Assembly: GCA_012521525.1 (NCBI GenBank)
Contig: JAAYMG010000285.1
Coordinates: 1-5,379, forward strand
Reading direction: 5' to 3'
DNA length: 5,379 nt
From: Clostridiales bacterium
GTDB taxonomy: Bacteria > Bacillota > Clostridia > Oscillospirales > JAAYOS01
The position numbers were made by a program, and so were the translations under genes. A model generated the notes under the pieces. That model ran no database searches. It saw nothing but the letters and a program-made list of their open reading frames with translations, and was not told where the DNA came from. This document shows positions 1 to 5,044 of the stretch, one piece after another (position 1 is the first letter of the stretch; every line of letters starts with the position of its first letter).

Positions 1-825
1 GCGCTTGACCTGGGGATCAACTTCTTTGACACGGCAAACTCCTATTCGGCCGGTACAAGCGAAGAGTACCTGGGGCGTGCGTTGAAAAAACATGTTCCCC
101 GCGACAAAGTCATAATAGCGACAAAGGTGTTCTTTAATGAAGGCAGACTTTCAAGACAGGCTATCATGAGGGAGATAGACGGTTCGCTGAAACGGCTCGG
201 CACCGATTATGTCGACCTTTACATAATCCACCGCTTCGATTATGAAACCCCGATTGAAGAGACGATGGAAGCTCTGCACGATCTGATAAAAGCGGGTAAG
301 GTCAGGGCGATCGGCGCTTCCGCGATGTACGGATACCAGTTCCACAATATGCAGCTTGCCGCTGAAAAGAACGGGTGGACGAAGTTCGTATCGATGCAGA
401 ACCATTACAATTTGATATACAGAGAGGATGAGCGCGAGCTTATCCCGGTTTGCAGGCAGTTCGATGTTGCGTTGACGCCGTACAGTCCGCTTGCCGCGGG
501 ACGGCTGTGCCGCATCGATTGGCATACGAACACGATGCGCAGCAAGACGGACAAGGTTGCGGCAGCCAAGTATGACAGTACGAAGGACGCGGACTACGAT
601 GTCGTCCTGCGTGTATATGAGTTGTCAAAGAAGTATGGCGTTACGATGACGCAAATCGCGCTGGCGTGGCTGTTTGCCAAAGGTGTCACAGCCCCGGTGA
701 TCGGTGCAACGAAGAAAAAGTACCTTAACGACGCTGTCGGTGCTTTCAACGTAAAGCTGACGGATGAGGACATAGCCCACCTCGAGGAAGCATATGTCCC
801 CCACAAAGTAGTCGGCGCAATTTAA
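1..825 (+). CDS. Aldo/keto reductase, YajO-like, 5'-truncated by window edge
   Basis: The reading frame is open from base 1 to the TAA at 823-825, giving 274 visible residues of a protein that usually has about 320-330. The start lies upstream of the window; an in-frame TTG at 82 is internal. The family folds as a TIM barrel and reduces carbonyl compounds with NAD(P)H in the cytoplasm. The whole catalytic tetrad is visible, numbered within the fragment: Asp10 (FFDTA), Tyr15 (NSYSAGTSEEYLG), Lys42 (IIATK) and His77 (DLYIIH). The segment SMQNHYNLIYREDERELIP, the cofactor-binding end (APVIGATKKKYL) and the C-terminus (YVPHKVVG) resemble the YajO branch as I remember it; E. coli YajO is linked to 1-deoxyxylulose-5-phosphate formation. 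The substrate here cannot be told. The gene looks intact at its 3' end, and a palindromic repeat begins two bases after the stop. Membership of the superfamily is near certain; the YajO subgroup is probable. Confidence 0.95.
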   Translation, partial: ALDLGINFFDTANSYSAGTSEEYLGRALKKHVPRDKVIIATKVFFNEGRLSRQAIMREIDGSLKRLGTDYVDLYIIHRFDYETPIEETMEALHDLIKAGKVRAIGASAMYGYQFHNMQLAAEKNGWTKFVSMQNHYNLIYREDERELIPVCRQFDVALTPYSPLAAGRLCRIDWHTNTMRSKTDKVAAAKYDSTKDADYDVVLRVYELSKKYGVTMTQIALAWLFAKGVTAPVIGATKKKYLNDAVGAFNVKLTDEDIAHLEEAYVPHKVVGAI

Positions 826-827
826 TA

Positions 828-850
828 GCCAAGGGGACGGTTCTCTTGGT
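828..850 (+). repeat. Palindromic GGGGACGGTTCT repeat, copy 1
   Basis: First of six clear copies. The outer arms CCAAG and CTTGG pair, and the core GGGGAC-G-GTTCTC continues the stem through G.T wobbles. RNA or single-stranded DNA of this strand could form about ten pairs, whereas on the other strand the wobbles become A.C mismatches. It begins two bases after the stop of the aldo/keto reductase and might shape that mRNA's 3' end. There is no T-tract, so it is not a classical terminator. Short palindromes with this core are familiar to me from clostridial and other genomes as dispersed intergenic elements; their exact family name and mobility are not established here. Confidence 0.85.
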
Positions 851-856
851 CGGTGA

Positions 857-879
857 GCCACGGGGACGGTTCTCTTGGC
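857..879 (+). repeat. Palindromic GGGGACGGTTCT repeat, copy 2
   Basis: The arms GCCA and TGGC flank the core GGGGACGGTTCTC, with one C/T mismatch in the stem. All 23 bases recur exactly as the reverse complement at 1534-1556, on the far side of the acetyltransferase gene. The core lies 29 bases after that of copy 1. Confidence 0.88.
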
Positions 880-918
880 TGAAGAAAACCACCCTGTATC
901 CGATGACGGTGACCAAGT

Positions 919-943
919 GACCACGGGGACGGTTCTTTCGGTC
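919..943 (+). repeat. Palindromic GGGGACGGTTCT repeat, copy 3 (diverged)
   Basis: The core is GGGGACGGTTCT, with outer arms GACC and GGTC. Two mismatches sit between arms and core, so this copy has drifted. Its core starts 63 bases after that of copy 2. A further short inverted pair, GTGACCAA at 909-916 and TTGGTCAC at 972-979, encloses this copy and may mark the edge of an older unit. Confidence 0.8.
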
Positions 944-991
944 AAAGAAATCCATCCCCGTTCCGATCGGTTTGGTCACAGACTTTTTGCC

Positions 992-997
992 AGGTGA
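992..997 (+). promoter_or_regulatory. Ribosome binding site deciding the GNAT start
   Basis: AGGTGA sits seven bases before the ATG at 1005. An in-frame TTG at 972 would add 11 residues, but it lies inside the TTGGTCAC arm of an inverted repeat and lacks a comparable ribosome binding site. The ATG is therefore preferred. Confidence 0.75.
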
Positions 998-1004
998 TGA
1001 CTGT

Positions 1005-1445
1005 ATGGAAATTCGTGAGGTCAAAAAGGCAGACCTGGTCCCGATTCTTGAGTTATACACGCACCTGCATAATGACATAATGCCGACACTCGACGAAGCT
1101 CTTTTGTCGTTATGGGATAAAATACTTAAAGACGAGAAGCATCATATCATTGTTGGATTTGTTGATGGGGAGCTCGTGTCGTCGTGCGTATTAACGATCA
1201 TACCAAATTTATTACATAATCAGCGTCCATACGCACTTATTGAGAATGTCATAACCCATAAGAATTACCGGAAGAGGGGTTATGCAACCAGGCTCCTCAA
1301 CTATGCAAAAGAAATAGCGGTAAGTAACAACTGTTATAAGATAATGTTGTTGACAGGCTCCAAGGAAGAGAGCACATTGAGATTCTATGAAAAGGCCGGT
1401 TATAACAGGAACGACAAAACTGCGTTTATTCAGTGGCTTGATTGA
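1005..1445 (+). CDS. GNAT-family N-acetyltransferase
   Basis: A 146-residue single-domain protein of normal length for a GNAT enzyme. These cytoplasmic enzymes transfer an acyl group from acetyl-CoA to an amine. The N-terminal strand and helix (MEIREVKKADLVPILELY) are typical. Motif A, with strand IENVITHKNYR and the pyrophosphate-binding loop RKRGYATRLL, lies at about residues 82-105. Motif B, ESTLRFYEKAGY, lies near residues 125-136 and contains the usual Tyr close to the C-terminus. The substrate is not recognisable; small metabolites, antibiotics and peptides are all possible. The gene is flanked on both sides by clusters of the same palindromic repeat in opposite orientations, and by eye it is more AT-rich than the aldo/keto reductase upstream. 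Both points would fit acquisition as a unit, but neither proves it. No clear promoter was seen; transcription may start within 880-1000 or read through from upstream. Confidence 0.93.
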   Translation: MEIREVKKADLVPILELYTHLHNDIMPTLDEALLSLWDKILKDEKHHIIVGFVDGELVSSCVLTIIPNLLHNQRPYALIENVITHKNYRKRGYATRLLNYAKEIAVSNNCYKIMLLTGSKEESTLRFYEKAGYNRNDKTAFIQWLD

Positions 1446-1485
1446 ATAATATGGACACGGGATAGATCGCTAGTTTAGGCTTGAC

Positions 1486-1500
1486 AAGGGGACAGTGACC
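1486..1500 (+). repeat. Degenerate relative of the GGGGACGG repeat
   Basis: AAGGGGACAGTGACC keeps the left half of the repeat core (AAGGGGAC) on the + strand but has AGTGACC in place of GGTTCTC. It lies between the acetyltransferase stop and the inverted right-hand cluster, in the opposite orientation to that cluster. It may be a decayed copy or a related repeat subtype. Confidence 0.5.
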
Positions 1501-1533
1501 TTGACCGTAGACAAATCTGTTCGAAAGGGACCA

Positions 1534-1556
1534 GCCAAGAGAACCGTCCCCGTGGC
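1534..1556 (-). repeat. Palindromic GGGGACGGTTCT repeat, copy 4 (inverted)
   Basis: Exact reverse complement, over 23 bases, of copy 2 at 857-879. The strand able to form the wobble-stabilised hairpin is now the minus strand. It is the first unit of the right-hand cluster. Its core is spaced 42 bases from that of copy 5, and the bases just before the two copies (GGACCA and GGACTG) are similar, suggesting tandem duplication of a 42-base unit. Confidence 0.88.
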
Positions 1557-1575
1557 AACCGCTCGACGGGGACTG

Positions 1576-1598
1576 GCCAGGAGAACCGTCCCCGTGGC
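1576..1598 (-). repeat. Palindromic GGGGACGGTTCT repeat, copy 5 (inverted)
   Basis: It differs from copy 4 by one base in the left arm (GCCAGGAG in place of GCCAAGAG). On the minus strand this changes the TTGG arm to CTGG. It overlaps the start of a 10-base tandem duplication at 1591-1610. Confidence 0.87.
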
Positions 1599-1610
1599 TG
1601 CCCGTGGCTG
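1591..1610 (+). repeat. 10-base perfect tandem duplication at a repeat edge
   Basis: CCCGTGGCTG occurs twice back to back, at 1591-1600 and 1601-1610. The first copy is the outer arm of palindromic repeat copy 5. A further partial copy, GGTCCCCGTGGCC, follows at 1612-1624. Together they make this one of the most GC-rich stretches in the window and suggest slippage or repeated rearrangement within the cluster. Confidence 0.8.
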
Positions 1611-1637
1611 GGGTCCCCGTGGCCGGGACTCGGCCAG

Positions 1638-1658
1638 CCAAAAGAACCGTCCCCTTTG
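1638..1658 (-). repeat. Palindromic GGGGACGGTTCT repeat, copy 6 (inverted, diverged)
   Basis: The core AAGAACCGTCCCC is intact, but the arms are CCAAA and TTTG in place of GCCA and TGGC, so pairing is weaker. It lies 61 bases after copy 5 and ends about 14 bases before the ribosome binding site of the next gene. It would therefore sit in that gene's 5' leader if transcription starts upstream. Confidence 0.8.
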
Positions 1659-1682
1659 TTTGCCTGTGGTTTGGAGGAAAAT

Positions 1683-2537
1683 ATGAGTATCGATTATACG
1701 AACAAATGGGTGCGACAGATCCTTGAACTTCAGCATGATGACGGCAGCTGGGGGTGCTTCCACACCTTGAGCCAGCCGACAAAAAAACAGCCCATGACAA
1801 CGGAGCAGGCGCTCCGCAGGCTGAGGATCCTCGGACTGACAAAAGAGGACGAGCCCATTCAAAGGGCGCTTATGTACATAAGAAGCTGCCTGTCCGGCGA
1901 ACGGCAGATACCCGACCGGCGAGAAAAAGTGATCAACTGGGACGCTTTTGAAGCGCACATGTTTGCCACATGGCTGCGGCTGTTCGATCCGGATGATCCC
2001 CAGGCTCTTCCGATCGCGCGTTTTTGGGCAGACATTATCGCCTACGCTTTTCAGGACGGCACGCTGAACATGGACAGGTACTCTGAAGCCTACCGTGAGC
2101 GGATACCAAAACTTAACCCGGGTGAACGAATGATATCTATATCCCAATTCTATATGGTCAACTTATTGCAGGGTATGCTGGATGCCAAAACGGAAGCTGC
2201 TTTTGTAGATCATATCATCAATAATGAAGACGGGATATATTATATCTACGGTGGAAAAATATCCGATTTGCCGGCTGAGTTTGCGTCGAAGCAGACAAAC
2301 TACTATCTCTCAGCACTTGAGCAGCTTGCAGGTTTTTCGTGCGCAGGTGAAAAGCTGAAATTTGCCGTCGACTGGATCTGCCGGTACAGGGACGAAAATG
2401 GACAATGGGATTTGGGCCCGTCGGTCAAAGACGGGGTATACTTCCCACTGTCCGACTCATGGCGCAAACCGGAGGACCGCAAGAGAGACTGCGCTTTTAG
2501 GATCAATAAGCTTTTGAAGCAGTTGAGTAAAAGCTAG
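1683..2537 (+). CDS. Alpha/alpha-toroid (prenyltransferase/squalene-cyclase repeat-like) protein of unknown function
   Basis: The start is the ATG at 1683, five bases after a strong GGAGG (1673-1677); an upstream in-frame start at 1656 would lie within the repeat and is rejected. The 284-residue product has no signal peptide or membrane segment. Two segments match the QW-type motif of terpene cyclases and protein prenyltransferases: VRQILELQHDDGSWG (residues 10-24) and VDWICRYRDENGQWDLG (229-245). The body is mostly amphipathic helix with many Trp and Tyr, as expected for an alpha/alpha toroid. A DPDD string at 102-105 matches the bare DxDD pattern of class II cyclases, but the family's surrounding sequence is absent and it probably caps a helix. 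At under half the length of a squalene-hopene cyclase, catalysis of that reaction is unlikely. The C-terminal part (PLSDSWRKPEDRKRDCAFRI) is probably conserved in relatives. The fold assignment is moderate and the function unknown. Confidence 0.85.
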   Translation: MSIDYTNKWVRQILELQHDDGSWGCFHTLSQPTKKQPMTTEQALRRLRILGLTKEDEPIQRALMYIRSCLSGERQIPDRREKVINWDAFEAHMFATWLRLFDPDDPQALPIARFWADIIAYAFQDGTLNMDRYSEAYRERIPKLNPGERMISISQFYMVNLLQGMLDAKTEAAFVDHIINNEDGIYYIYGGKISDLPAEFASKQTNYYLSALEQLAGFSCAGEKLKFAVDWICRYRDENGQWDLGPSVKDGVYFPLSDSWRKPEDRKRDCAFRINKLLKQLSKS

Positions 2538-2633
2538 TGATATCAATTAATCTGATAGCTTGGAAAGCAACGTGTTAATTTGAGATTTAGATGGACATAC
2601 AACAGAAATAAAAAGTGATTGGAGACTATTGAC

Positions 2634-3125
2634 ATGATTTGTCCTAAGTGCGGACGCGAATATGAAGATGGCAGTACACGTTGTAGCGATTGCGATATCG
2701 ATTTGGTTAAGCGGTCGGAATATGGGGCCGAAAGCAGGCAAAACGACAAGATCGTTACCGGGGAGCGAAATCTCGTCAAGGTCAAAAATGTGTCGGATGA
2801 TTTTGAAGCCTGGACCATTATGGATCTGCTGGAAAGGCACAACATCCCCTGCATAAAAAAAGAAAGGGAAGCCGGAAGCTATCTGAAGATAGCGATGGGC
2901 TATTCTGTGTATGGTGCTGATATTTATGTCGATGAGCAAAACTATGATGAGGCGATGGAGCTGATCAACAGCTTGCAAACCGATGCCGGATCTCAGGATG
3001 ATCAAACTGATGGAAAAGAAGCCACTTTACTTAAAATCCCTAAGTTCATTATGAGAGGGATGCTTATACTCATTTTGATATCCATCATCCTGTTGATCAT
3101 CAGCCGGGCAATACCTGTCAAATGA
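2634..3125 (+). CDS. Zinc-ribbon, DUF2007-like, C-terminally membrane-anchored protein
   Basis: The product has 163 residues. The ATG at 2634 follows GGAGA by eight bases; the TTG at 2619 overlaps no better site and would only add five residues. The domain order is clear. A zinc ribbon has cysteines at 3, 6, 17 and 20 (CPKC and CSDC). A DUF2007-like segment lies at about 48-110 (LVKVKNVSDDFEAWTIMDLL through YVDEQNYDEAMELINSL), a small alpha/beta fold described as a putative signal-transducing domain. A hydrophobic helix near 138-158 (RGMLILILISIILLIISRA) is followed by only a few residues. Without an N-terminal signal, it should be tail-anchored with its ribbon and DUF2007 domain in the cytoplasm. 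Such proteins usually carry no known enzymatic role; sensing or protein binding is a guess. Spacing of 96 bases from the gene before and 233 to the gene after suggests a single-gene unit. Confidence 0.88.
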   Translation: MICPKCGREYEDGSTRCSDCDIDLVKRSEYGAESRQNDKIVTGERNLVKVKNVSDDFEAWTIMDLLERHNIPCIKKEREAGSYLKIAMGYSVYGADIYVDEQNYDEAMELINSLQTDAGSQDDQTDGKEATLLKIPKFIMRGMLILILISIILLIISRAIPVK

Positions 3126-3210
3126 CCGACAAGAGCCAAAAACCAGCATGCAGGCGAGAAGTAAGACGTGGAAACGCGAAAGTGATTGTATTGCTTAGAT
3201 TATTGATACA

Positions 3211-3232
3211 GATATCGAATACGGATATCGAA
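3211..3232 (+). repeat. Short direct repeat GATATCGAA, period 13
   Basis: GATATCGAA occurs at 3211-3219 and again at 3224-3232. Each contains the palindrome GATATC. It lies in the 233-base gap before the ACT-domain gene. It could be a tandem operator or chance; nothing else in 3126-3358 looks like a gene, RNA or clear promoter. Confidence 0.3.
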
Positions 3233-3358
3233 GACCTAGAGTCGGCAACATGCAACGAAATATTTATCAGAACGGCACTCGTAGAAAGCAAGCATTATCA
3301 TCGATAATGAAATGATCGACGCAAACACATATTCATATGGCAGCAAGAAAAGGTCGGT

Positions 3359-3778
3359 TTGATATCAGTGAAAATCAAAAGGTTGACGCAGGACTTCTCT
3401 ATATGCAAAATTTCCGACTTGTCACAAGTGGATCTGGCCGGGGAGTTTTGCTTTTTCGCCAAGACTGACGAAGAGTTGTCGTTGGTTTGTCTGACAGAGC
3501 ACGTGCCTGACGACGCTATCGTTTGTGACCGCGGTTGGAAAGCGTTTCGAGTCGACGAGACCCTCGATTTTTCCCTGGTTGGTATATTATCGAGAATATC
3601 TACAGTACTGGCTGATAAGGGTATAGGGATATTTGCCATTTCCACTTATAATACGGACTATATTTTGACAAAGGAAAAAGATTTCGAGAAAGCGATTTCC
3701 GCATTGGAGCTCGAAGGATATGAGATAGTGGGACAGGAACCACATGATGAGCAGATTGTAAGGATGGGAACACAGTGA
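3359..3778 (+). CDS. ACT-domain protein (ACT_7/CASTOR-like)
   Basis: The product has 139 residues and probably starts at TTG 3359, about five bases after AAAGGT (3348-3353). A GTG at 3368 is the alternative but is too far from that site. The N-terminal half (IKRLTQDFSICKISDL, then GEFCFFAKTDEELSLVC) and the C-terminal half (DETLDFSLVGILSRISTVLADKGIGIFAISTYNTDYIL, then a helix and YEIV) form the paired layout of small stand-alone ACT proteins. The GIL-SRIS-VLAD-GI-IFAISTY-TDYIL pattern is the ACT signature, whose strand-helix edge normally binds an amino acid. A regulatory, ligand-sensing role in the cytoplasm is inferred from the family; the ligand and partner are unknown. Length matches stand-alone members and the gene looks intact. 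No partner enzyme gene is adjacent. Confidence 0.9.
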   Translation: MISVKIKRLTQDFSICKISDLSQVDLAGEFCFFAKTDEELSLVCLTEHVPDDAIVCDRGWKAFRVDETLDFSLVGILSRISTVLADKGIGIFAISTYNTDYILTKEKDFEKAISALELEGYEIVGQEPHDEQIVRMGTQ

Positions 3779-3864
3779 TACATCATCGGTAGCGGGAAGA
3801 TATTAGCGCTATAGCAAGCAAGGATACGTTAGATGCCGGCAGTGTAATGATAAAAGAAAGGGAT

Positions 3865-3870
3865 AGGTGA
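3865..3870 (+). promoter_or_regulatory. Ribosome binding site of the DUF1801-like gene
   Basis: AGGTGA lies seven bases before the ATG at 3878, with the same sequence and spacing as in front of the acetyltransferase gene. It fixes the start so that the product begins MWQCPKC, at its zinc-finger cysteines. Confidence 0.75.
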
Positions 3871-3877
3871 GCAGCTG

Positions 3878-4285
3878 ATGTGGCAGTGCCCAAAATGCGG
3901 ACGGGAGTTCGAGAAAGTAAATCAGAGCCATTATTGCACCGACCAGCCTAAGACTATCGACGAGTATATAGCAGCGCAACCAGAAGAGATCAGGCCGTTC
4001 CTGAATCAGGTTCGGGATACCCTGCGTGCGGTCCTTCCTGATGCGGAGGAAATAATATCGTGGAGGATGCCGACTTACCGGAAAAAACGCATCATCATAC
4101 ATTTTGCAGGGTTCAAAAACAATATCGGCATTTATCCCGGTGATGATGCGATCGCGCACTTTGCGGACAAGCTCACGGAATACAAAACACGTAAAGGTAC
4201 ACTACAACTGCCATATGATAAGCCTCTTCCGCTGGACCTGATAGCCGAGATCGCGAAATGGTGCTACGAAACCAGGCATCGCTGA
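3878..4285 (+). CDS. Zinc-finger plus DUF1801 (YdhG-like) protein
   Basis: The product has 135 residues in two parts. Residues 4-20 carry a small CxxC...HxC cluster (Cys4, Cys7, His18, Cys20; CPKCGREFEKVNQSHYC), probably a zinc site. From about residue 26 the sequence IDEYIAAQPEEIRPFLNQVR, then LRAVLPDAEEIISWRMPTYR, an IHFAGFKNNIGIYPG strand pair, and KGTLQLPYDKPLPLDLIAEIAKW follow the DUF1801 pattern, including the conserved E-I-I-S-W-x-MPTY region and the late K-G-T-L-Q-x-P segment. DUF1801 proteins are small cytoplasmic proteins; a B. subtilis relative has been described as a frataxin-like iron chaperone, but function across the family is not settled. Iron handling here is only a possibility. 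The gene stands alone, 99 bases after the ACT-domain gene, with a probable terminator about 130 bases downstream. Confidence 0.92.
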   Translation: MWQCPKCGREFEKVNQSHYCTDQPKTIDEYIAAQPEEIRPFLNQVRDTLRAVLPDAEEIISWRMPTYRKKRIIIHFAGFKNNIGIYPGDDAIAHFADKLTEYKTRKGTLQLPYDKPLPLDLIAEIAKWCYETRHR

Positions 4286-4413
4286 GCCATGATGGTCGGT
4301 CATATGGTGTATCATGCCAAGGTTGGACCGGGGATGAGTTGGCGATTGGGGATGATGACTTAACAGGCGATGATTCTCAAAAATCAGGGTGTGCAAAGTA
4401 AATCATCGAATCG

Positions 4414-4462
4414 AGGAAAATGCTGTTACTGTTCGTGATACAGGCGGCATTTTTCTGTTTTT
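4414..4462 (+). terminator. Probable rho-independent terminator
   Basis: The left arm AGGAAAATGCTG (4414-4425) pairs with CGGCATTTTTCT (4445-4456) over 12 positions, two of them G.T wobbles, with a 19-base loop. The tail GTTTTT follows at 4457-4462. The long loop and A/T-rich lower stem make it weaker than a textbook terminator. It would end the transcript of the DUF1801-like gene and separate it from the sigma-factor gene. Confidence 0.5.
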
Positions 4463-4594
4463 ATAATGGAAGTAATCAAAAATCTAAGTTATGATAATGA
4501 TGATAGACGATCAATGATTAATGTTTAGTGACAAATGATTTGCGGTTAATGTTTTATATTAGTGCGTGCCGGTCTATGTTTTTGATAAAGACAG

Positions 4595-4890
4595 ATGGGA
4601 AAGTCAGATGACAGAAGGCAGAAGACAGAGATCAGAGAACATAGAACAGAAGAAAGAAAATAGATGAAAGAGGACCGAACACAGAACACGCAACGCAAAT
4701 GATATATGACAGATGATAGGCGGCAGTAGACTGATGACAGATGGCTTATGAATGATAACTGTAGACTGAAGACTGGTGACTGATGACTGAAGATTGACAC
4801 TGATACTGATACTGATACTGATACTGCTACTGATAACTGATGACCAATGACTAATGGCTTATGACTGATAACTTATGATTAATGGCATAA
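4595..4890. repeat. Low-complexity tract of GACAGA / TGACTGA words
   Basis: The left part (about 4600-4680) is purine-rich on the + strand and made of drifting GACAGA, AGAAG and GATGAC words. The right part (about 4725-4890) is made of TGATGACTGA-type words. A 20-base segment, ATGGCTTATGAATGATAACT at 4741-4760, returns at 4854-4873 with one change (19 of 20), so larger blocks were also duplicated. The minus strand reads as a Ser/Leu/Val/Phe-rich false protein, which argues against coding. The origin may be slippage or a decayed repeat element. Confidence 0.75.
4799..4834 (+). repeat. Six tandem ACTGAT hexamers (one variant)
   Basis: ACTGAT occurs four times in a row (4799-4822), then ACTGCT (4823-4828), then ACTGAT (4829-4834). 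It is the most regular part of the surrounding low-complexity tract and the likeliest to change in copy number between strains. It lies about 160 bases upstream of the candidate sigma-factor promoter. Confidence 0.92.
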
Positions 4891-4974
4891 AGTGTATGTT
4901 TCATTCAACCGATTTAGCTAAAAGTTTAACTGTGAATGGCAAGCAGCAGGAAATATAGACCCAAATAATGTTTA

Positions 4975-4987
4975 TTGAAAATTTCAA
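4975..4987. promoter_or_regulatory. Small perfect palindrome upstream of the sigma-factor promoter
   Basis: TTGAAA-A-TTTCAA is perfectly symmetric about base 4981 and ends seven bases before the candidate -35 element. It could be an operator. AT-rich palindromes of this size also arise by chance. Confidence 0.25.
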
Positions 4988-4993
4988 ATTCCA

Positions 4994-5020
4994 TCAAACG
5001 TTTTTGCGTTCTCGATCGTA
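4994..5020 (+). promoter_or_regulatory. Candidate ECF-type (SigW-like) promoter
   Basis: TCAAAC (4994-4999) and CGTA (5017-5020) are separated by 17 bases. Bacillus SigW/SigX-type promoters read TGAAAC, about 16-17 bases, CGTA, so the match has one mismatch in the -35 element. Transcription would begin near 5027, giving a leader of roughly 18 bases carrying the AAGGGGG ribosome binding site. A promoter of this class directly in front of an ECF sigma gene suggests autoregulation. Confidence 0.5.
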
Positions 5021-5030
5021 TTAGTAGTGA

Positions 5031-5037
5031 AAGGGGG
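5031..5037 (+). promoter_or_regulatory. Ribosome binding site fixing a TTG start for the sigma factor
   Basis: AAGGGGG lies seven bases before TTG 5045. The next in-frame candidates, TTG 5060 and ATG 5087, are too far from it, and ATG 5087 would begin inside the conserved region 2. Confidence 0.7.
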
Positions 5038-5044
5038 AAGTCAA

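Larger units (their letters stand above)
4286..5044. other. 759-base intergenic region without a gene
   Basis: No reading frame here has both a plausible start and a protein-like product. In order it holds a weak hairpin CATGAT/ATCATG (4288-4316) without a T-tract, a probable terminator (4414-4462), an AT-rich stretch (about 4470-4590), a low-complexity tract (about 4595-4890), and the upstream region of the sigma-factor gene (about 4900-5044). I recognise no tRNA, riboswitch or known small RNA in it. Confidence 0.8.

Noticed and set aside
746..1078. Minus-strand reading frames across the left repeat cluster (also 625-945)
   Set aside because: They are translated repeats joined to the antisense of the aldo/keto reductase and acetyltransferase genes.
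828..1658. CRISPR array as an explanation for the repeated units
   Set aside because: Spacing is irregular (29, 63, 42 and 61 bases between cores), the orientation flips, a gene lies in the middle, and there are no unique spacers of constant size or cas genes.
1495..1686. 63-residue reading frame across the right repeat cluster
   Set aside because: Its RTVPVA-type peptides are simply translated palindromic repeats, and no ribosome binding site precedes it.
1784..1997. DPDD string in the toroid protein as proof of class II terpene cyclase activity
   Set aside because: The motif's family context (DxDDTA-like followed by the cyclase core) is missing and the protein is far too short for a squalene-hopene cyclase.
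3122..3307. 61-residue reading frame overlapping the stop of the zinc-ribbon gene by ATGA
   Set aside because: It lacks a Shine-Dalgarno site, has no recognisable domain, and its basic start and mixed composition look random. The ATGA overlap alone is not enough.
4288..4316. CATGAT/ATCATG hairpin just after the DUF1801-like gene as a terminator
   Set aside because: The stem is only six pairs with a 17-base loop and no T-tract follows.
4462..4467. Perfect TATAAT hexamer
   Set aside because: No acceptable -35 hexamer lies 16-18 bases upstream, and it overlaps the end of the terminator T-tract, so it is more likely chance in AT-rich DNA.
4546..4800. 84-residue minus-strand frame rich in Ser, Leu, Val and Phe
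   Set aside because: It is the translation of the low-complexity tract; it lacks a ribosome binding site and any globular or transmembrane pattern beyond the repeats.
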